From Terriglobia bacterium (lineage in GTDB: Bacteria > Acidobacteriota > UBA6911), in the NCBI GenBank assembly GCA_020072565.1, contig JAIQGI010000019.1, forward strand, positions 1 to 64,000: a DNA stretch of 64,000 nt, read 5' to 3'. Below the pieces are notes generated by a model. It was not told where the DNA came from and made no database searches. It saw only the letters and a list, made by a program, of their open reading frames with translations. Each line of letters opens with the position of its first letter. Position 1 is the first letter of the stretch. Position numbers and translations under genes: made by a program. This document shows, one piece after another, positions 1 through 7,626 of this stretch.

Positions 1-1290
1 GCGGTCCCCAACCCTCCGGAGTTGCAGACACTCCCCGCACTGCAAAACCTGTCGGCATTCCTGATCCTGCACGCCTTCGCCAACGGCACCTCCGCCCTGA
101 CCGGAGTCGAGGCAATCTCCAACGGCATCACCGCCTTCAAGGAACCGCGCACGCGCAACGCGGGGATCACGCTCCTTTGGATGTCTTCCATTCTGGGCAG
201 CCTCTTCCTCGGAATAGGATTCCTGACCAAGCATATTGGCGCAGTCCCTTCGGAGTATGAGACTGTCATCTCGCAGCTGGCTCGAACCGCATACGGTAGT
301 TCGGGCGTACTCTATCTGTGTACCATCGTTGCGACATCGGTTATCCTGATCATGGCCTGCAATACATCTTTTGCCGGTTTCCCACGATTGAGCGCGCTGA
401 TGGCAGCCGACGGCTTCCTGCCGCGCCAGCTTGCCTACCGCGGCAGCAGACTGGTTTACTCACGCGGCATCATGGCTCTGACGCTGATCGCCGTCCTTCT
501 CATTGTTGTTTTCGATGCCAGCGTTACCGGCCTTATCCCCCTGTACGCCATCGGTGTGTTTCTCTCTTTTACCCTATCGCAGGCCGGCATGGCGCACCGG
601 TGGTGGAAAATAGGGCACCTGCAACCGGGCGCCGAGGTAGAAGAGCGTGGCTCCACGTTGCGCTATGAGGCCAACTGGAAGCCCAAGATGATCATCAACG
701 GTTTGGGAGCATTCTGTACTACCGTAGTGGTGATCGTTTTCTCCGTCACTAAGTTCTTCGATGGGGCATGGATCGTTCTGTTCCTGATCCCGCTCATGGT
801 CATGGCACTGCGGGGAATTCATGATCACTACCAGCGTCTTACCAATAGCCTGTCGCTGGAAAACTTCGGCGAACCTCCCCCCGAACCCCGGCATCGAGTC
901 ATTCTGCCGGTCAGCGCGGTTCATCAAGGGACACTCGCTGCACTCCGGTACGCCCAGATGCTGTCCGACGATGTCACGGCCGTGCACGTGTCGATAGATC
1001 CGGGGGAAGCCGTCAAGGTGCAGCAGCAATGGACCTCCTGGGGAAAAGGGGTGCGGCTGGTGGTCCTGGATTCGCCCTACCGGCTGTTCCTGGAACCGCT
1101 CCTGCAATACATCGATGCAATCGCATCGCAGCGCCAGCCGAACGAAACCATCACGATCATCGTGCCGCAGTTTGTGCCCAAGCGCTGGCTGTATAATATC
1201 CTGCACACGCAAACCGCCATGATGCTTCGGCTGGTGCTCCTGTTCAAGCGCGGGATCGTAATCACCGATGTGCCTTATCAGGTAGAATGA
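1..1290 (+). CDS. KimA-like APC-superfamily potassium transporter, C-terminal part (5' end outside window)
   Basis: The reading frame is open from base 1, so the gene begins upstream of the window. About 430 residues remain. The first ~270 hold several hydrophobic membrane segments; the last ~150 form a soluble domain starting near RHRVILPVSAVHQGT and containing EFVP-like PQFVPKRW and a hydrophobic end. This arrangement, permease core plus a cytosolic C-terminal domain, matches the KimA (YdaO) branch of the APC superfamily, whose Bacillus member imports K+ and is inhibited by c-di-AMP. Two TrkA-type nucleotide-binding proteins follow at once on the same strand, which supports potassium rather than amino acids as substrate. 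Generic amino-acid permease is the alternative annotation. Family assignment is from sequence pattern; substrate is inferred. Confidence 0.8.
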   Translation, partial: AVPNPPELQTLPALQNLSAFLILHAFANGTSALTGVEAISNGITAFKEPRTRNAGITLLWMSSILGSLFLGIGFLTKHIGAVPSEYETVISQLARTAYGSSGVLYLCTIVATSVILIMACNTSFAGFPRLSALMAADGFLPRQLAYRGSRLVYSRGIMALTLIAVLLIVVFDASVTGLIPLYAIGVFLSFTLSQAGMAHRWWKIGHLQPGAEVEERGSTLRYEANWKPKMIINGLGAFCTTVVVIVFSVTKFFDGAWIVLFLIPLMVMALRGIHDHYQRLTNSLSLENFGEPPPEPRHRVILPVSAVHQGTLAALRYAQMLSDDVTAVHVSIDPGEAVKVQQQWTSWGKGVRLVVLDSPYRLFLEPLLQYIDAIASQRQPNETITIIVPQFVPKRWLYNILHTQTAMMLRLVLLFKRGIVITDVPYQVE

Positions 1291-1315
1291 ATCTGGCCAT
1301 GGGAGCAAGATCTTC

Positions 1316-1777
1316 ATGAATATCATCGTAATCGGTTGCGGCCGCGTAGGCGCTGAAGTCGCCTACGGCCTGTATCGAAAAGGTCACAAGGTCACGGTAA
1401 TCGACCAGGACACGGCGGCCTTCCGTAATCTGCCGGAGGATTTCCGCGGGCTCACAATGAGGGGAGATGTGCTGACCCAGGATGTCCTGATGCGGGCGGG
1501 GATTGAACAGGCGCAGGCACTGGCTGCGGTAACGCCATCCGATTCGATAAACACCGTGCTCGGACATGTCGCCCGCGTGGTGTTTAAGGTGCCGAATGTG
1601 GTGGTGCGGAACTACGATCCCCGCAAGCGCGCCCTGCACGAGGCTTTCGGCTTGCAGGTCATCAGCCCAGTCAGCATGGGCGCTTTGCGCATCGAGGAAA
1701 TCCTGTCCGAAACTCAGGTGAGCCCCACGGCCCAGGCCGAGGATGCCGATCTGAGGAAAGAACTTCAGGAGGGCTGA
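1316..1777 (+). CDS. TrkA-N (RCK) domain protein, single domain
   Basis: This 153-residue protein is essentially one Rossmann domain. It opens with NIIVIGCGRVGAEVAYGL, carrying the GxGxxG dinucleotide-binding loop, followed by an acidic residue at the end of the second strand (VIDQD), as in TrkA/KtrA proteins that bind NAD(H) or ATP and gate potassium transport. No TrkA-C domain follows. It starts 25 bases after the transporter stop codon and ends one base before the next TrkA gene, so the three genes form a likely operon. It probably sits on the cytoplasmic face and senses nucleotide state. The pairing of an APC-type transporter with RCK proteins is the unusual point, since RCK subunits normally serve Trk/Ktr channels. 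Confidence 0.85.
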   Translation: MNIIVIGCGRVGAEVAYGLYRKGHKVTVIDQDTAAFRNLPEDFRGLTMRGDVLTQDVLMRAGIEQAQALAAVTPSDSINTVLGHVARVVFKVPNVVVRNYDPRKRALHEAFGLQVISPVSMGALRIEEILSETQVSPTAQAEDADLRKELQEG

Positions 1778-1778
1778 T

Positions 1779-2486
1779 ATGTTTGTCATCATTGCCGGCG
1801 GCGGTCGCACGGGAGCGCAACTTGCTTCGTACCTGATTGCACAGAAGCACAAGGTCCACCTGGTCGAAGACAGGACGGATGTGCTCGCCCGCATTCACCA
1901 GGAGCTCCCCACCGAGGCGATCTATCAAGGGGATCCTACCAGCCCCCACATGCTGGAGCTTGCGGGTGTCCGCGAGTGCCAGGTGCTGGCTGCGTGCACT
2001 ACAGTGGACGCCGACAATCTGGTCCTCTGCTACCTGGGGCGCGACCGCTACCAGGTTCCCCGCACCATCGCCCGGATCAACAATCCCCGCAATGCCTGGC
2101 TGTTCGACAGGAAATTCCACGTGGATGTTGCCATCAACCAGGCCGACATGATGGCCAAGCTCATCGCGGAAGAGATGTCGCTGGGCGACATGATGACCCT
2201 GGTAAAGCTCCGCAGGGGAGAGGTGGCGCTGGTGGAAGAGAAAATCTCGCCGCAAGCCCCGGCAGTAGGGAAAATGGTTCGCGACCTGCCACTGCCGGCA
2301 AATTGCACACTGGCCGCCATCATTCGAAAGGATGAGGTCTTGGCCGTGCGCGGCGAGACGGTCCTGCTAGCGGGAGATGAAGTGCTGGCTGTGGTCGCCA
2401 GCCGCCAGCAGGCAGCCCTCGAGTTGCTCCTGGGCCGTCCCAACAGCAACAACCAAGCGGAGCCGGCATCCGAAACCAGGCCTTGA
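1779..2486 (+). CDS. TrkA-family protein with TrkA-N and TrkA-C domains
   Basis: The 235-residue protein begins MFVIIAGGGRTGAQLA, a GxGxxG nucleotide loop, with an acidic residue after strand two (HLVED). Residues ~1-130 are the TrkA-N fold and ~140-220 match the TrkA-C (RCK-C) ligand-binding fold, which in related proteins binds c-di-AMP or other small ligands. A strong ribosome site (AGGAGGG, ending six bases before the ATG) lies inside the end of the preceding gene; one base separates the two genes. With its single-domain neighbour it could form a hetero-oligomeric gate or sensor for the upstream KimA-like transporter. The role is inferred from family and context. Confidence 0.87.
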   Translation: MFVIIAGGGRTGAQLASYLIAQKHKVHLVEDRTDVLARIHQELPTEAIYQGDPTSPHMLELAGVRECQVLAACTTVDADNLVLCYLGRDRYQVPRTIARINNPRNAWLFDRKFHVDVAINQADMMAKLIAEEMSLGDMMTLVKLRRGEVALVEEKISPQAPAVGKMVRDLPLPANCTLAAIIRKDEVLAVRGETVLLAGDEVLAVVASRQQAALELLLGRPNSNNQAEPASETRP

Positions 2487-2501
2487 TCCCATTCGCAAAT
2501 T

Positions 2502-2561
2502 GGATCGGATCCGCAAGAGTCAGAAATCCAGTGCAAATGTTGACTTTTGCAGATCCGATCC
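2502..2561. promoter_or_regulatory. Nested inverted repeat between trkA and the TonB receptor
   Basis: GGATCGGATC at 2502-2511 is exactly complementary to GATCCGATCC at 2552-2561. Inside it TGCAAA (2532-2537) pairs with TTTGCA (2546-2551). It lies 16 bases after the trkA stop and 190 bases before the receptor start. No T-run follows, so it is either a factor-dependent transcription end or an operator; the sequence does not decide. Confidence 0.4.
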
Positions 2562-2751
2562 CCTTGAATTCTCTTTTGCAATTTCCATTGATCCACCCTG
2601 CGAGTCGGGCTTAGACTCAATTCAACTCTGTACGCATGTTGCTCAGCGCCTCAGCCGGTCCTTGACTTCATGCTCATGTTGATGCGCCTGCCCGCGTGCG
2701 GTCAGCAGACCTGATCCACTGAAACGCTTCGAAAAATGCGAGGAGGGTAAC

Positions 2752-5700
2752 ATGGGTGGCAAAGGTGCAACCACGAAATTGGCAGTGCTGATGTCGCTGA
2801 TACTATTACTGTGCACAATTCGCTCCGTCCAGGCACAAACGTTCCGCGGAACTATTCTGGGTACGGTTACCGACAATTCCAAGGCGGTGGTGCCGGGGGT
2901 AGAAGTCTCAGTCAGGAACATGGAGACCGGCTTGACGCGCACCACCGTAACGAACGCCGTCGGCAACTTCAACATTCCCGAGTTGCCGATCGGCATGTAT
3001 GAGTTGACGGCGCAGTTGCCCGGCTTTCAGAAGGTGGTCGTGCCAGATCTCAAGGTAGAGATCGCAAGCGAACGGCGGGTCGATGTCATCATAAGACCTC
3101 AGGGGGCAAGTGAGACCGTGGTGGTGGAAGCCGAGGTCCCCCTCGTTGCGACCCGCGCGGACACACTGGGTGGAATCATCGAAAGCAAGATGGTCGACAA
3201 CCTCCCCGTCAACGGCCGCGACTTCACCAAGCTGCTGGTGCTGGTGCCGGGCGCGAGCGGCCAGCCCGATGGCGGCACGGACTCGCCGGGTTCCTTCGGG
3301 CTGTTCAGCATCAACGGCAATCGGGGCCGCTCAAACAACTACCTGCTCGACGGCACCGACATGAACGACGGTTACCGCAACCTTCCTGCGATCAATGAAG
3401 GGGGTGTGTTCGGAACCCCCGCGACCATTCTTCCCGTCGAGGCCATCGCCGAGGTGGCGATACTCTCCCATTTCGAACCCGAATACGGGCGCAGCGCGGG
3501 AAGTGTCGTCAACATGGTCACGAAGTCCGGAACCAACAAAATCCACGGCAGCGTTTATGAGTACTTCCGGAACAACAAGCTCGATGCGCGCAACTATTTC
3601 AACGCCCAGGCAGATCCGGAAACACAGTTCCGCAACAACCAGTTCGGGTTTGACGCCGGCGGGCCGATCGTCCGCGACCGCACCTTCTGGTATGCAAGCT
3701 ATGAAGGCCAGCGCGAGCGGGTTGGCCTCAACAGCGTGGCACGTGTGCCGGATCCGCGCGAGATCGCGGCGCTGGGAGGTGCTACGAACCCTGTCATCCG
3801 GGGGATTCTTGCTCGCAATCCCTGGCCGGCGCCCAATCGCCCGGTGCCATTGTTCGACCCCGCCAACAACGTCTTTTTGACCACGCGCGCCTCCAACAGG
3901 GTCGACAGCCTGATCACAAAGATCGATCACAACTTCAACGCAGCGAACATCCTCACGGGGCGGTATTACTTCGGCGACAGCGATCAGAGCTTCCCGCTTG
4001 CCATCCTGGCGGGAAACGTGCTGCCCGGGTTCAACACGGTGACACCTACCCGTGTTCAACTGGTCTCCCTCTCCTATGTCCACGTCGTCTCAACCGGGCA
4101 GGTGAACGAAGCCCGCTTCGGGTACAACCGTTTCTTTGAGACCTTTTCCCCCGAGGACAACAGCTTCGATCCCCGTTCGATCGGCTTGAACACCGGGGTG
4201 ACAAACCCACGCGACTTCGGACTGCCTTTCATTCGAATTCGCAACGACCCCTCACTGGGTTCCGCGATCGCATCCATCGGCGCGAATCTTTCGGTTCCGC
4301 GAGGGCGCGTCGATACCAACTGGCACTTCATCGACAACTTTTCCTGGGACTGGACAAGGCACCATGTAAAGTTCGGTTATGAGTTCCGGCGCACGTTCAT
4401 CAACGGCTACTTTGACGCGGGCTACCGCGGGCGCCTCGACTTCGCTTCCCTGCAGGATTTCCTGCAGGGGAATCTGAGCGGCGGACGCAGCGCCCAGGGC
4501 GAATCCCAGCGGGGCACGTTTCAGAATTCGCATGCCTGGTACATCCAGGACAGCTTCAACTGGCACAAAAACCTGACGCTGAACTACGGCGTACGCTGGG
4601 ACTACTACGGAGTGGTCGGTGAGGAGCGCAACCGATTCAGCAACTTCGATCTTCAAAAGGGGCTCGTGCAGGTGGGAAGCGGAGGGCTGCCGCGCCTGTA
4701 CGACCACGATCTCAATAACTTTTCGCCACGCCTGTCGTTTGCCTGGGACATCGGGGGCAAGGGCAAGACCGTCCTGCGCGCGGGATGGGGGCTGTTGTAC
4801 GATTCATTTTCGCAGGACTTCTTTGTCGGCCAACTCCCCTTCAACACGTTCAATCCCGGTGCCGCCTACAATCCGATCGGCCCTTCCGGAATCCTTTTTT
4901 CATTCTCCACGAAGGAAGTCCTGACTCCCGGAGTTGCCGTGTTTACGGACTACCTGGATTCCGATGTGTTCGCAACCCAGCCTGATCTGAGGACGCCTTA
5001 TATCCAGAACTACAATCTCAACCTCCAGCACGAGATTTTCAAAAACGTGGTCCTGGAGGTAGGCTACGTGGGATCCCAGGGACGCAAGCTCTTCCGGTAC
5101 CGGGACATCAATCAGCCCGTCAATCCCGCAGTTTCCCCGGCGCGCCCGTTCGACAACGGCCCGTTCGCGCCATCCGGCGGCACCTTCTTCTACGTCAACA
5201 ATCTCGAAAGCTCCTCGGTGTCGGGCTATAACGGCATGCAGACCAGCCTGACCCTGCGCGACAAAAAAGGGCTCAGTTCCACGTTGAACTGGACCTGGGG
5301 CCACTCGATCGATAACGCCAGCGACGGCCAGGACTATGTGGCCAACGCCACGCAGCCGGACAACAGCTTCCGTCCCGATCTGGAACGCGCGAACTCCAAT
5401 TTCGACATCCGGAACCGCATCTCGTGGACCTTCAGCTATGAGATTCCTCAATGGTTCGCCGGCTGGAAGAGCCTGACTGCCGGCTGGCAGATGAGCGGTT
5501 CCCTCTCCGTCCAGTCGGGGGCGCCCTTTCACGTCAATCTGTTCGACGACTACAACGGCACGGGTGAGTTCTTCCCGCGGCCCGATCTGGTCGGCGATCC
5601 CTATGCGGGAACGCATACGCCTGACAGTTTCCTGAATCTTTCCGCATTCCGGGTTCCCTGCAGGCTCGATCCCACAGGCGACGGCAGCGCGGCTTCCTGC

Positions 5701-6042
5701 ATCGCGGGGACCCAGCATTTCGGCAGCCTCGGGCGCAACGCGTTGCGCGGCCCGGTCTATCGCAATTTCGATCTTGCGGTGGTCAAGACCTTTAATTTCA
5801 AGGACAAGGCGAAGCTCCAGTTCCGCTCGGAGTTCTTCAATTTCTTCAATCATCCCAACTTCGGATCGCCGCTCTATCCGGGCTTTTCAGCCGATGCCAG
5901 CTTGAACGGGATCGATCCTGTGACAGGCCGCGGCATCGGATTCATGCCGCTGACCCTGACGCCGGATGTCGGCCTGGGCAATCCCTTTCTCGGGGGCGGG
6001 GGTCCCAGGAACATCCAGTTCGCCTTGAAGCTGATTTTCTGA
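2752..6042 (+). CDS. TonB-dependent receptor, Oar-like, with N-terminal carboxypeptidase-regulatory domain
   Basis: The 1096-residue product has a cleavable signal peptide (residues ~1-29, cut after VQA-Q), then a carboxypeptidase-regulatory-like beta-sandwich (~32-110, GTVTDNSKAVVPGVEVSV), a plug domain with LPVNGRDFTKLL, and a long C-terminal outer-membrane barrel ending in a terminal phenylalanine (KLIF), the usual barrel-assembly signal. Such Oar-like receptors are greatly expanded in Acidobacteria and are thought to import large or bound substrates, but the ligand cannot be read from sequence. The start is set by a good ribosome site, GGAGGG just before the ATG. It is monocistronic; a palindrome follows it at 6051-6101. 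No TonB box is obvious near the N-terminus. Confidence 0.92.
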   Translation: MGGKGATTKLAVLMSLILLLCTIRSVQAQTFRGTILGTVTDNSKAVVPGVEVSVRNMETGLTRTTVTNAVGNFNIPELPIGMYELTAQLPGFQKVVVPDLKVEIASERRVDVIIRPQGASETVVVEAEVPLVATRADTLGGIIESKMVDNLPVNGRDFTKLLVLVPGASGQPDGGTDSPGSFGLFSINGNRGRSNNYLLDGTDMNDGYRNLPAINEGGVFGTPATILPVEAIAEVAILSHFEPEYGRSAGSVVNMVTKSGTNKIHGSVYEYFRNNKLDARNYFNAQADPETQFRNNQFGFDAGGPIVRDRTFWYASYEGQRERVGLNSVARVPDPREIAALGGATNPVIRGILARNPWPAPNRPVPLFDPANNVFLTTRASNRVDSLITKIDHNFNAANILTGRYYFGDSDQSFPLAILAGNVLPGFNTVTPTRVQLVSLSYVHVVSTGQVNEARFGYNRFFETFSPEDNSFDPRSIGLNTGVTNPRDFGLPFIRIRNDPSLGSAIASIGANLSVPRGRVDTNWHFIDNFSWDWTRHHVKFGYEFRRTFINGYFDAGYRGRLDFASLQDFLQGNLSGGRSAQGESQRGTFQNSHAWYIQDSFNWHKNLTLNYGVRWDYYGVVGEERNRFSNFDLQKGLVQVGSGGLPRLYDHDLNNFSPRLSFAWDIGGKGKTVLRAGWGLLYDSFSQDFFVGQLPFNTFNPGAAYNPIGPSGILFSFSTKEVLTPGVAVFTDYLDSDVFATQPDLRTPYIQNYNLNLQHEIFKNVVLEVGYVGSQGRKLFRYRDINQPVNPAVSPARPFDNGPFAPSGGTFFYVNNLESSSVSGYNGMQTSLTLRDKKGLSSTLNWTWGHSIDNASDGQDYVANATQPDNSFRPDLERANSNFDIRNRISWTFSYEIPQWFAGWKSLTAGWQMSGSLSVQSGAPFHVNLFDDYNGTGEFFPRPDLVGDPYAGTHTPDSFLNLSAFRVPCRLDPTGDGSAASCIAGTQHFGSLGRNALRGPVYRNFDLAVVKTFNFKDKAKLQFRSEFFNFFNHPNFGSPLYPGFSADASLNGIDPVTGRGIGFMPLTLTPDVGLGNPFLGGGGPRNIQFALKLIF

Positions 6043-6050
6043 GAGTCGGA

Positions 6051-6101
6051 GACCACGAAATACACGAAACCGATAAAGCATGGTTTGTGTATTTCGTGGT
6101 C
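6051..6101. repeat. CACGAAA-type palindrome, possible transcription end
   Basis: The left arm (6051-6071, beginning GACCACGAAATACACG) is matched by its reverse complement at 6082-6101 with one unpaired base and a 10-base loop. It begins 8 bases after the receptor stop and lies between convergent genes. The same word recurs at 30692-30734, 45591-45628 and 63796-63829, so it belongs to a dispersed family rather than being a one-off terminator. Confidence 0.75.
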
Positions 6102-6170
6102 CCGCTCAGTTGCGGTCGAGAGGCCGCGCTTTACGCAGCTGCGGGCCGGGATTTCTCGATTGGCTCCATG

Positions 6171-6602
6171 CTAAATGTCCAGGATGACGGTCGCCTCCCA
6201 TCCCCGCGCGGTCGGCTCCACCCGGTAGCGGTGGAGTGTGACCGCCTTGACATCGACGACGAGGTCGTGCCTGGCAGAGTCGAGTTCTTCGCCGCAGGCT
6301 TCCGCCTTCAGCACATACCGGCCGTCGAGCCGGCGGATCTCGAGGCTTTTAATCCGCAGCAAAAGCCGTTCCGCGTCCTTGTAATAGATCAACTCCTGGA
6401 GCAACTGAAACAGCAGCATGTCTACGGCGGTCTCTTCTGCCTGGACCAAGCGAGTCTCGCGCTCCGCAATTGTCCCCAGATCCCCGACCATGACATTCAT
6501 GGTTGCGTCCGCGGCAGCAAGAAAGAGCTCTTCCAGCGTCTCGGCCCACGCCTCGAATGCCACATCCGCAATCGCGATGTCCGGAAGATATCGGTAAGGC
6601 AT
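6171..6602 (-). CDS. Archease, RtcB-activating protein
   Basis: The 143-residue protein has the archease pattern: an N-terminal DVAFEAWAETLEELFLAAADA helix region, an acidic LLFQLLQELIYYKDAERLL segment, and a C-terminal VTLHRYRVEPTARGWEATVILDI strand set. Archease promotes guanylylation and multiple turnover of the RNA ligase RtcB, and uses acidic residues to bind metal. Here it is the last gene of a cluster with a COG0523 GTPase (3 bases upstream) and RtcB. The short gap after the GTPase suggests co-translation. Length is normal for the family (about 140 residues). Confidence 0.92.
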   Translation of the reverse strand: MPYRYLPDIAIADVAFEAWAETLEELFLAAADATMNVMVGDLGTIAERETRLVQAEETAVDMLLFQLLQELIYYKDAERLLLRIKSLEIRRLDGRYVLKAEACGEELDSARHDLVVDVKAVTLHRYRVEPTARGWEATVILDI

Positions 6603-6605
6603 ATA

Positions 6606-7490
6606 TCAAACCTCGCAGCCTCGAAGCTTGTCCAATATGTCTATCTGCACCGGTTCCAGTTGGGGACCGATGAAAACCAGCTGCGTCTTGTCCGAGGGGA
6701 ACGGCTCCAGATCCATCCGTCCTGCAACGTAGTTGAACAGAAACGCATCGTCGTCGAGCAGCACGAAGCCCTTGGCACGATAGATCGCAGGCGGCAAATC
6801 CGCAATCAGCTGCTCAAACTTCGCGCGGCCGAGAATCCTGTCGGTCGTAAAGGCAAAGGAATCGTAGCTCTGGCCGGAATGCGGCGTGCGCACAAGGTCC
6901 CGACGCTTGATGTCGAGTCCGAAGAGTATGCGCGGGTCGAGTCCGCAGCGGATGCAGCGGAGCAGAAAGGCCCTGTCGTTGTATTTTCGGACCTGGTTCT
7001 CGACGGCTGCGACCGCAGACGGTTCGACGAGGTCGATCTTATTGATCAGGATGATGTCGGCCTGCTGCAGCTGCGAGCGCGCGCTGTAACCGATCTCGGG
7101 ATGCTCGATGCTGGCATACGCGTCGACGAGGTTGATCACGCTATCGAGGCGTACTTGAGGCAGGTTGTCCTGCACCTCATACGCGAGAGCGTCTGCCTCA
7201 GCCACTCCCGTCGCCTCGACCACGATCAATTCCGGCTGAAAGCGCTCGATGATTTCAGTCACGGCCGCCTCGAACTCCCCCGCGAGTTCGCAGCACACGC
7301 ACCCTCCGGCCAGTTCGATGATGCGCAGGTTGTCCCCCGGGAGAATCCGGCTGTCGATTGCGATTTCGCCAAACTCGTTCATCAGCACTGCGAGGCGCCG
7401 GTCCGTACCGCTCAGAACTTGCCGCAGCAGGGTGGTCTTGCCGCTGCCGAGCGCACCGGTGATCAGAGCGATTGGCGTTCTATATGGCAT
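6606..7490 (-). CDS. CobW/COG0523 family GTPase, probable metal chaperone
   Basis: The 294-residue protein has a P-loop GALGSGKT (residues 12-19), the family hallmark metal site GGCVCC, a VVEATGVAE switch region and the guanine-specificity motif NKID. The short C-terminal CobW_C domain is present from about residue 205. COG0523 proteins are GTP-dependent chaperones that deliver zinc, cobalt or other metals to target enzymes. It lies 135 bases after RtcB and 3 bases before archease on the same strand. RtcB needs Mn2+ and GTP, so a role in loading or maintaining RtcB metal is a reasonable inference, though a general zinc role cannot be excluded. The C-terminal histidine-rich stretch seen in some paralogues is absent. 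Confidence 0.9.
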   Translation of the reverse strand: MPYRTPIALITGALGSGKTTLLRQVLSGTDRRLAVLMNEFGEIAIDSRILPGDNLRIIELAGGCVCCELAGEFEAAVTEIIERFQPELIVVEATGVAEADALAYEVQDNLPQVRLDSVINLVDAYASIEHPEIGYSARSQLQQADIILINKIDLVEPSAVAAVENQVRKYNDRAFLLRCIRCGLDPRILFGLDIKRRDLVRTPHSGQSYDSFAFTTDRILGRAKFEQLIADLPPAIYRAKGFVLLDDDAFLFNYVAGRMDLEPFPSDKTQLVFIGPQLEPVQIDILDKLRGCEV

Positions 7491-7509
7491 CGATTACCGC
7501 TCCGCGTGA

Positions 7510-7626
7510 GGAGTCAGGAGCCAGGAGAAAAGACGCATCATGGAGTGCAAAGCCGAGGTGGGCCGGCGAACGGTTCGATTGCATGCCCAAGTGGTCAGGC
7601 ACCTTACCATTCTGACTCCTGACTCC
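7510..7626. repeat. GGAGTCAGGAG inverted repeat between rtcB and the GTPase gene
   Basis: GGAGTCAGGAG (7510-7520, followed by a further CCAGGAG) pairs perfectly with CTCCTGACTCC (7616-7626); the right arm touches the first base of the rtcB stop codon. It occupies nearly all of the 135-base spacer. If transcribed it would form a long hairpin that could separate rtcB expression from the two downstream genes. Confidence 0.6.

Noticed and set aside
2502-2561. Intrinsic terminator after trkA
   Set aside because: The stem is good but there is no T-run on either side, so it was kept only as an inverted repeat.
6087-7622. 511-codon plus-strand open frame
   Set aside because: It is antisense to archease and the COG0523 GTPase, both with full motifs, and has no family similarity; long antisense frames are common at this GC content.
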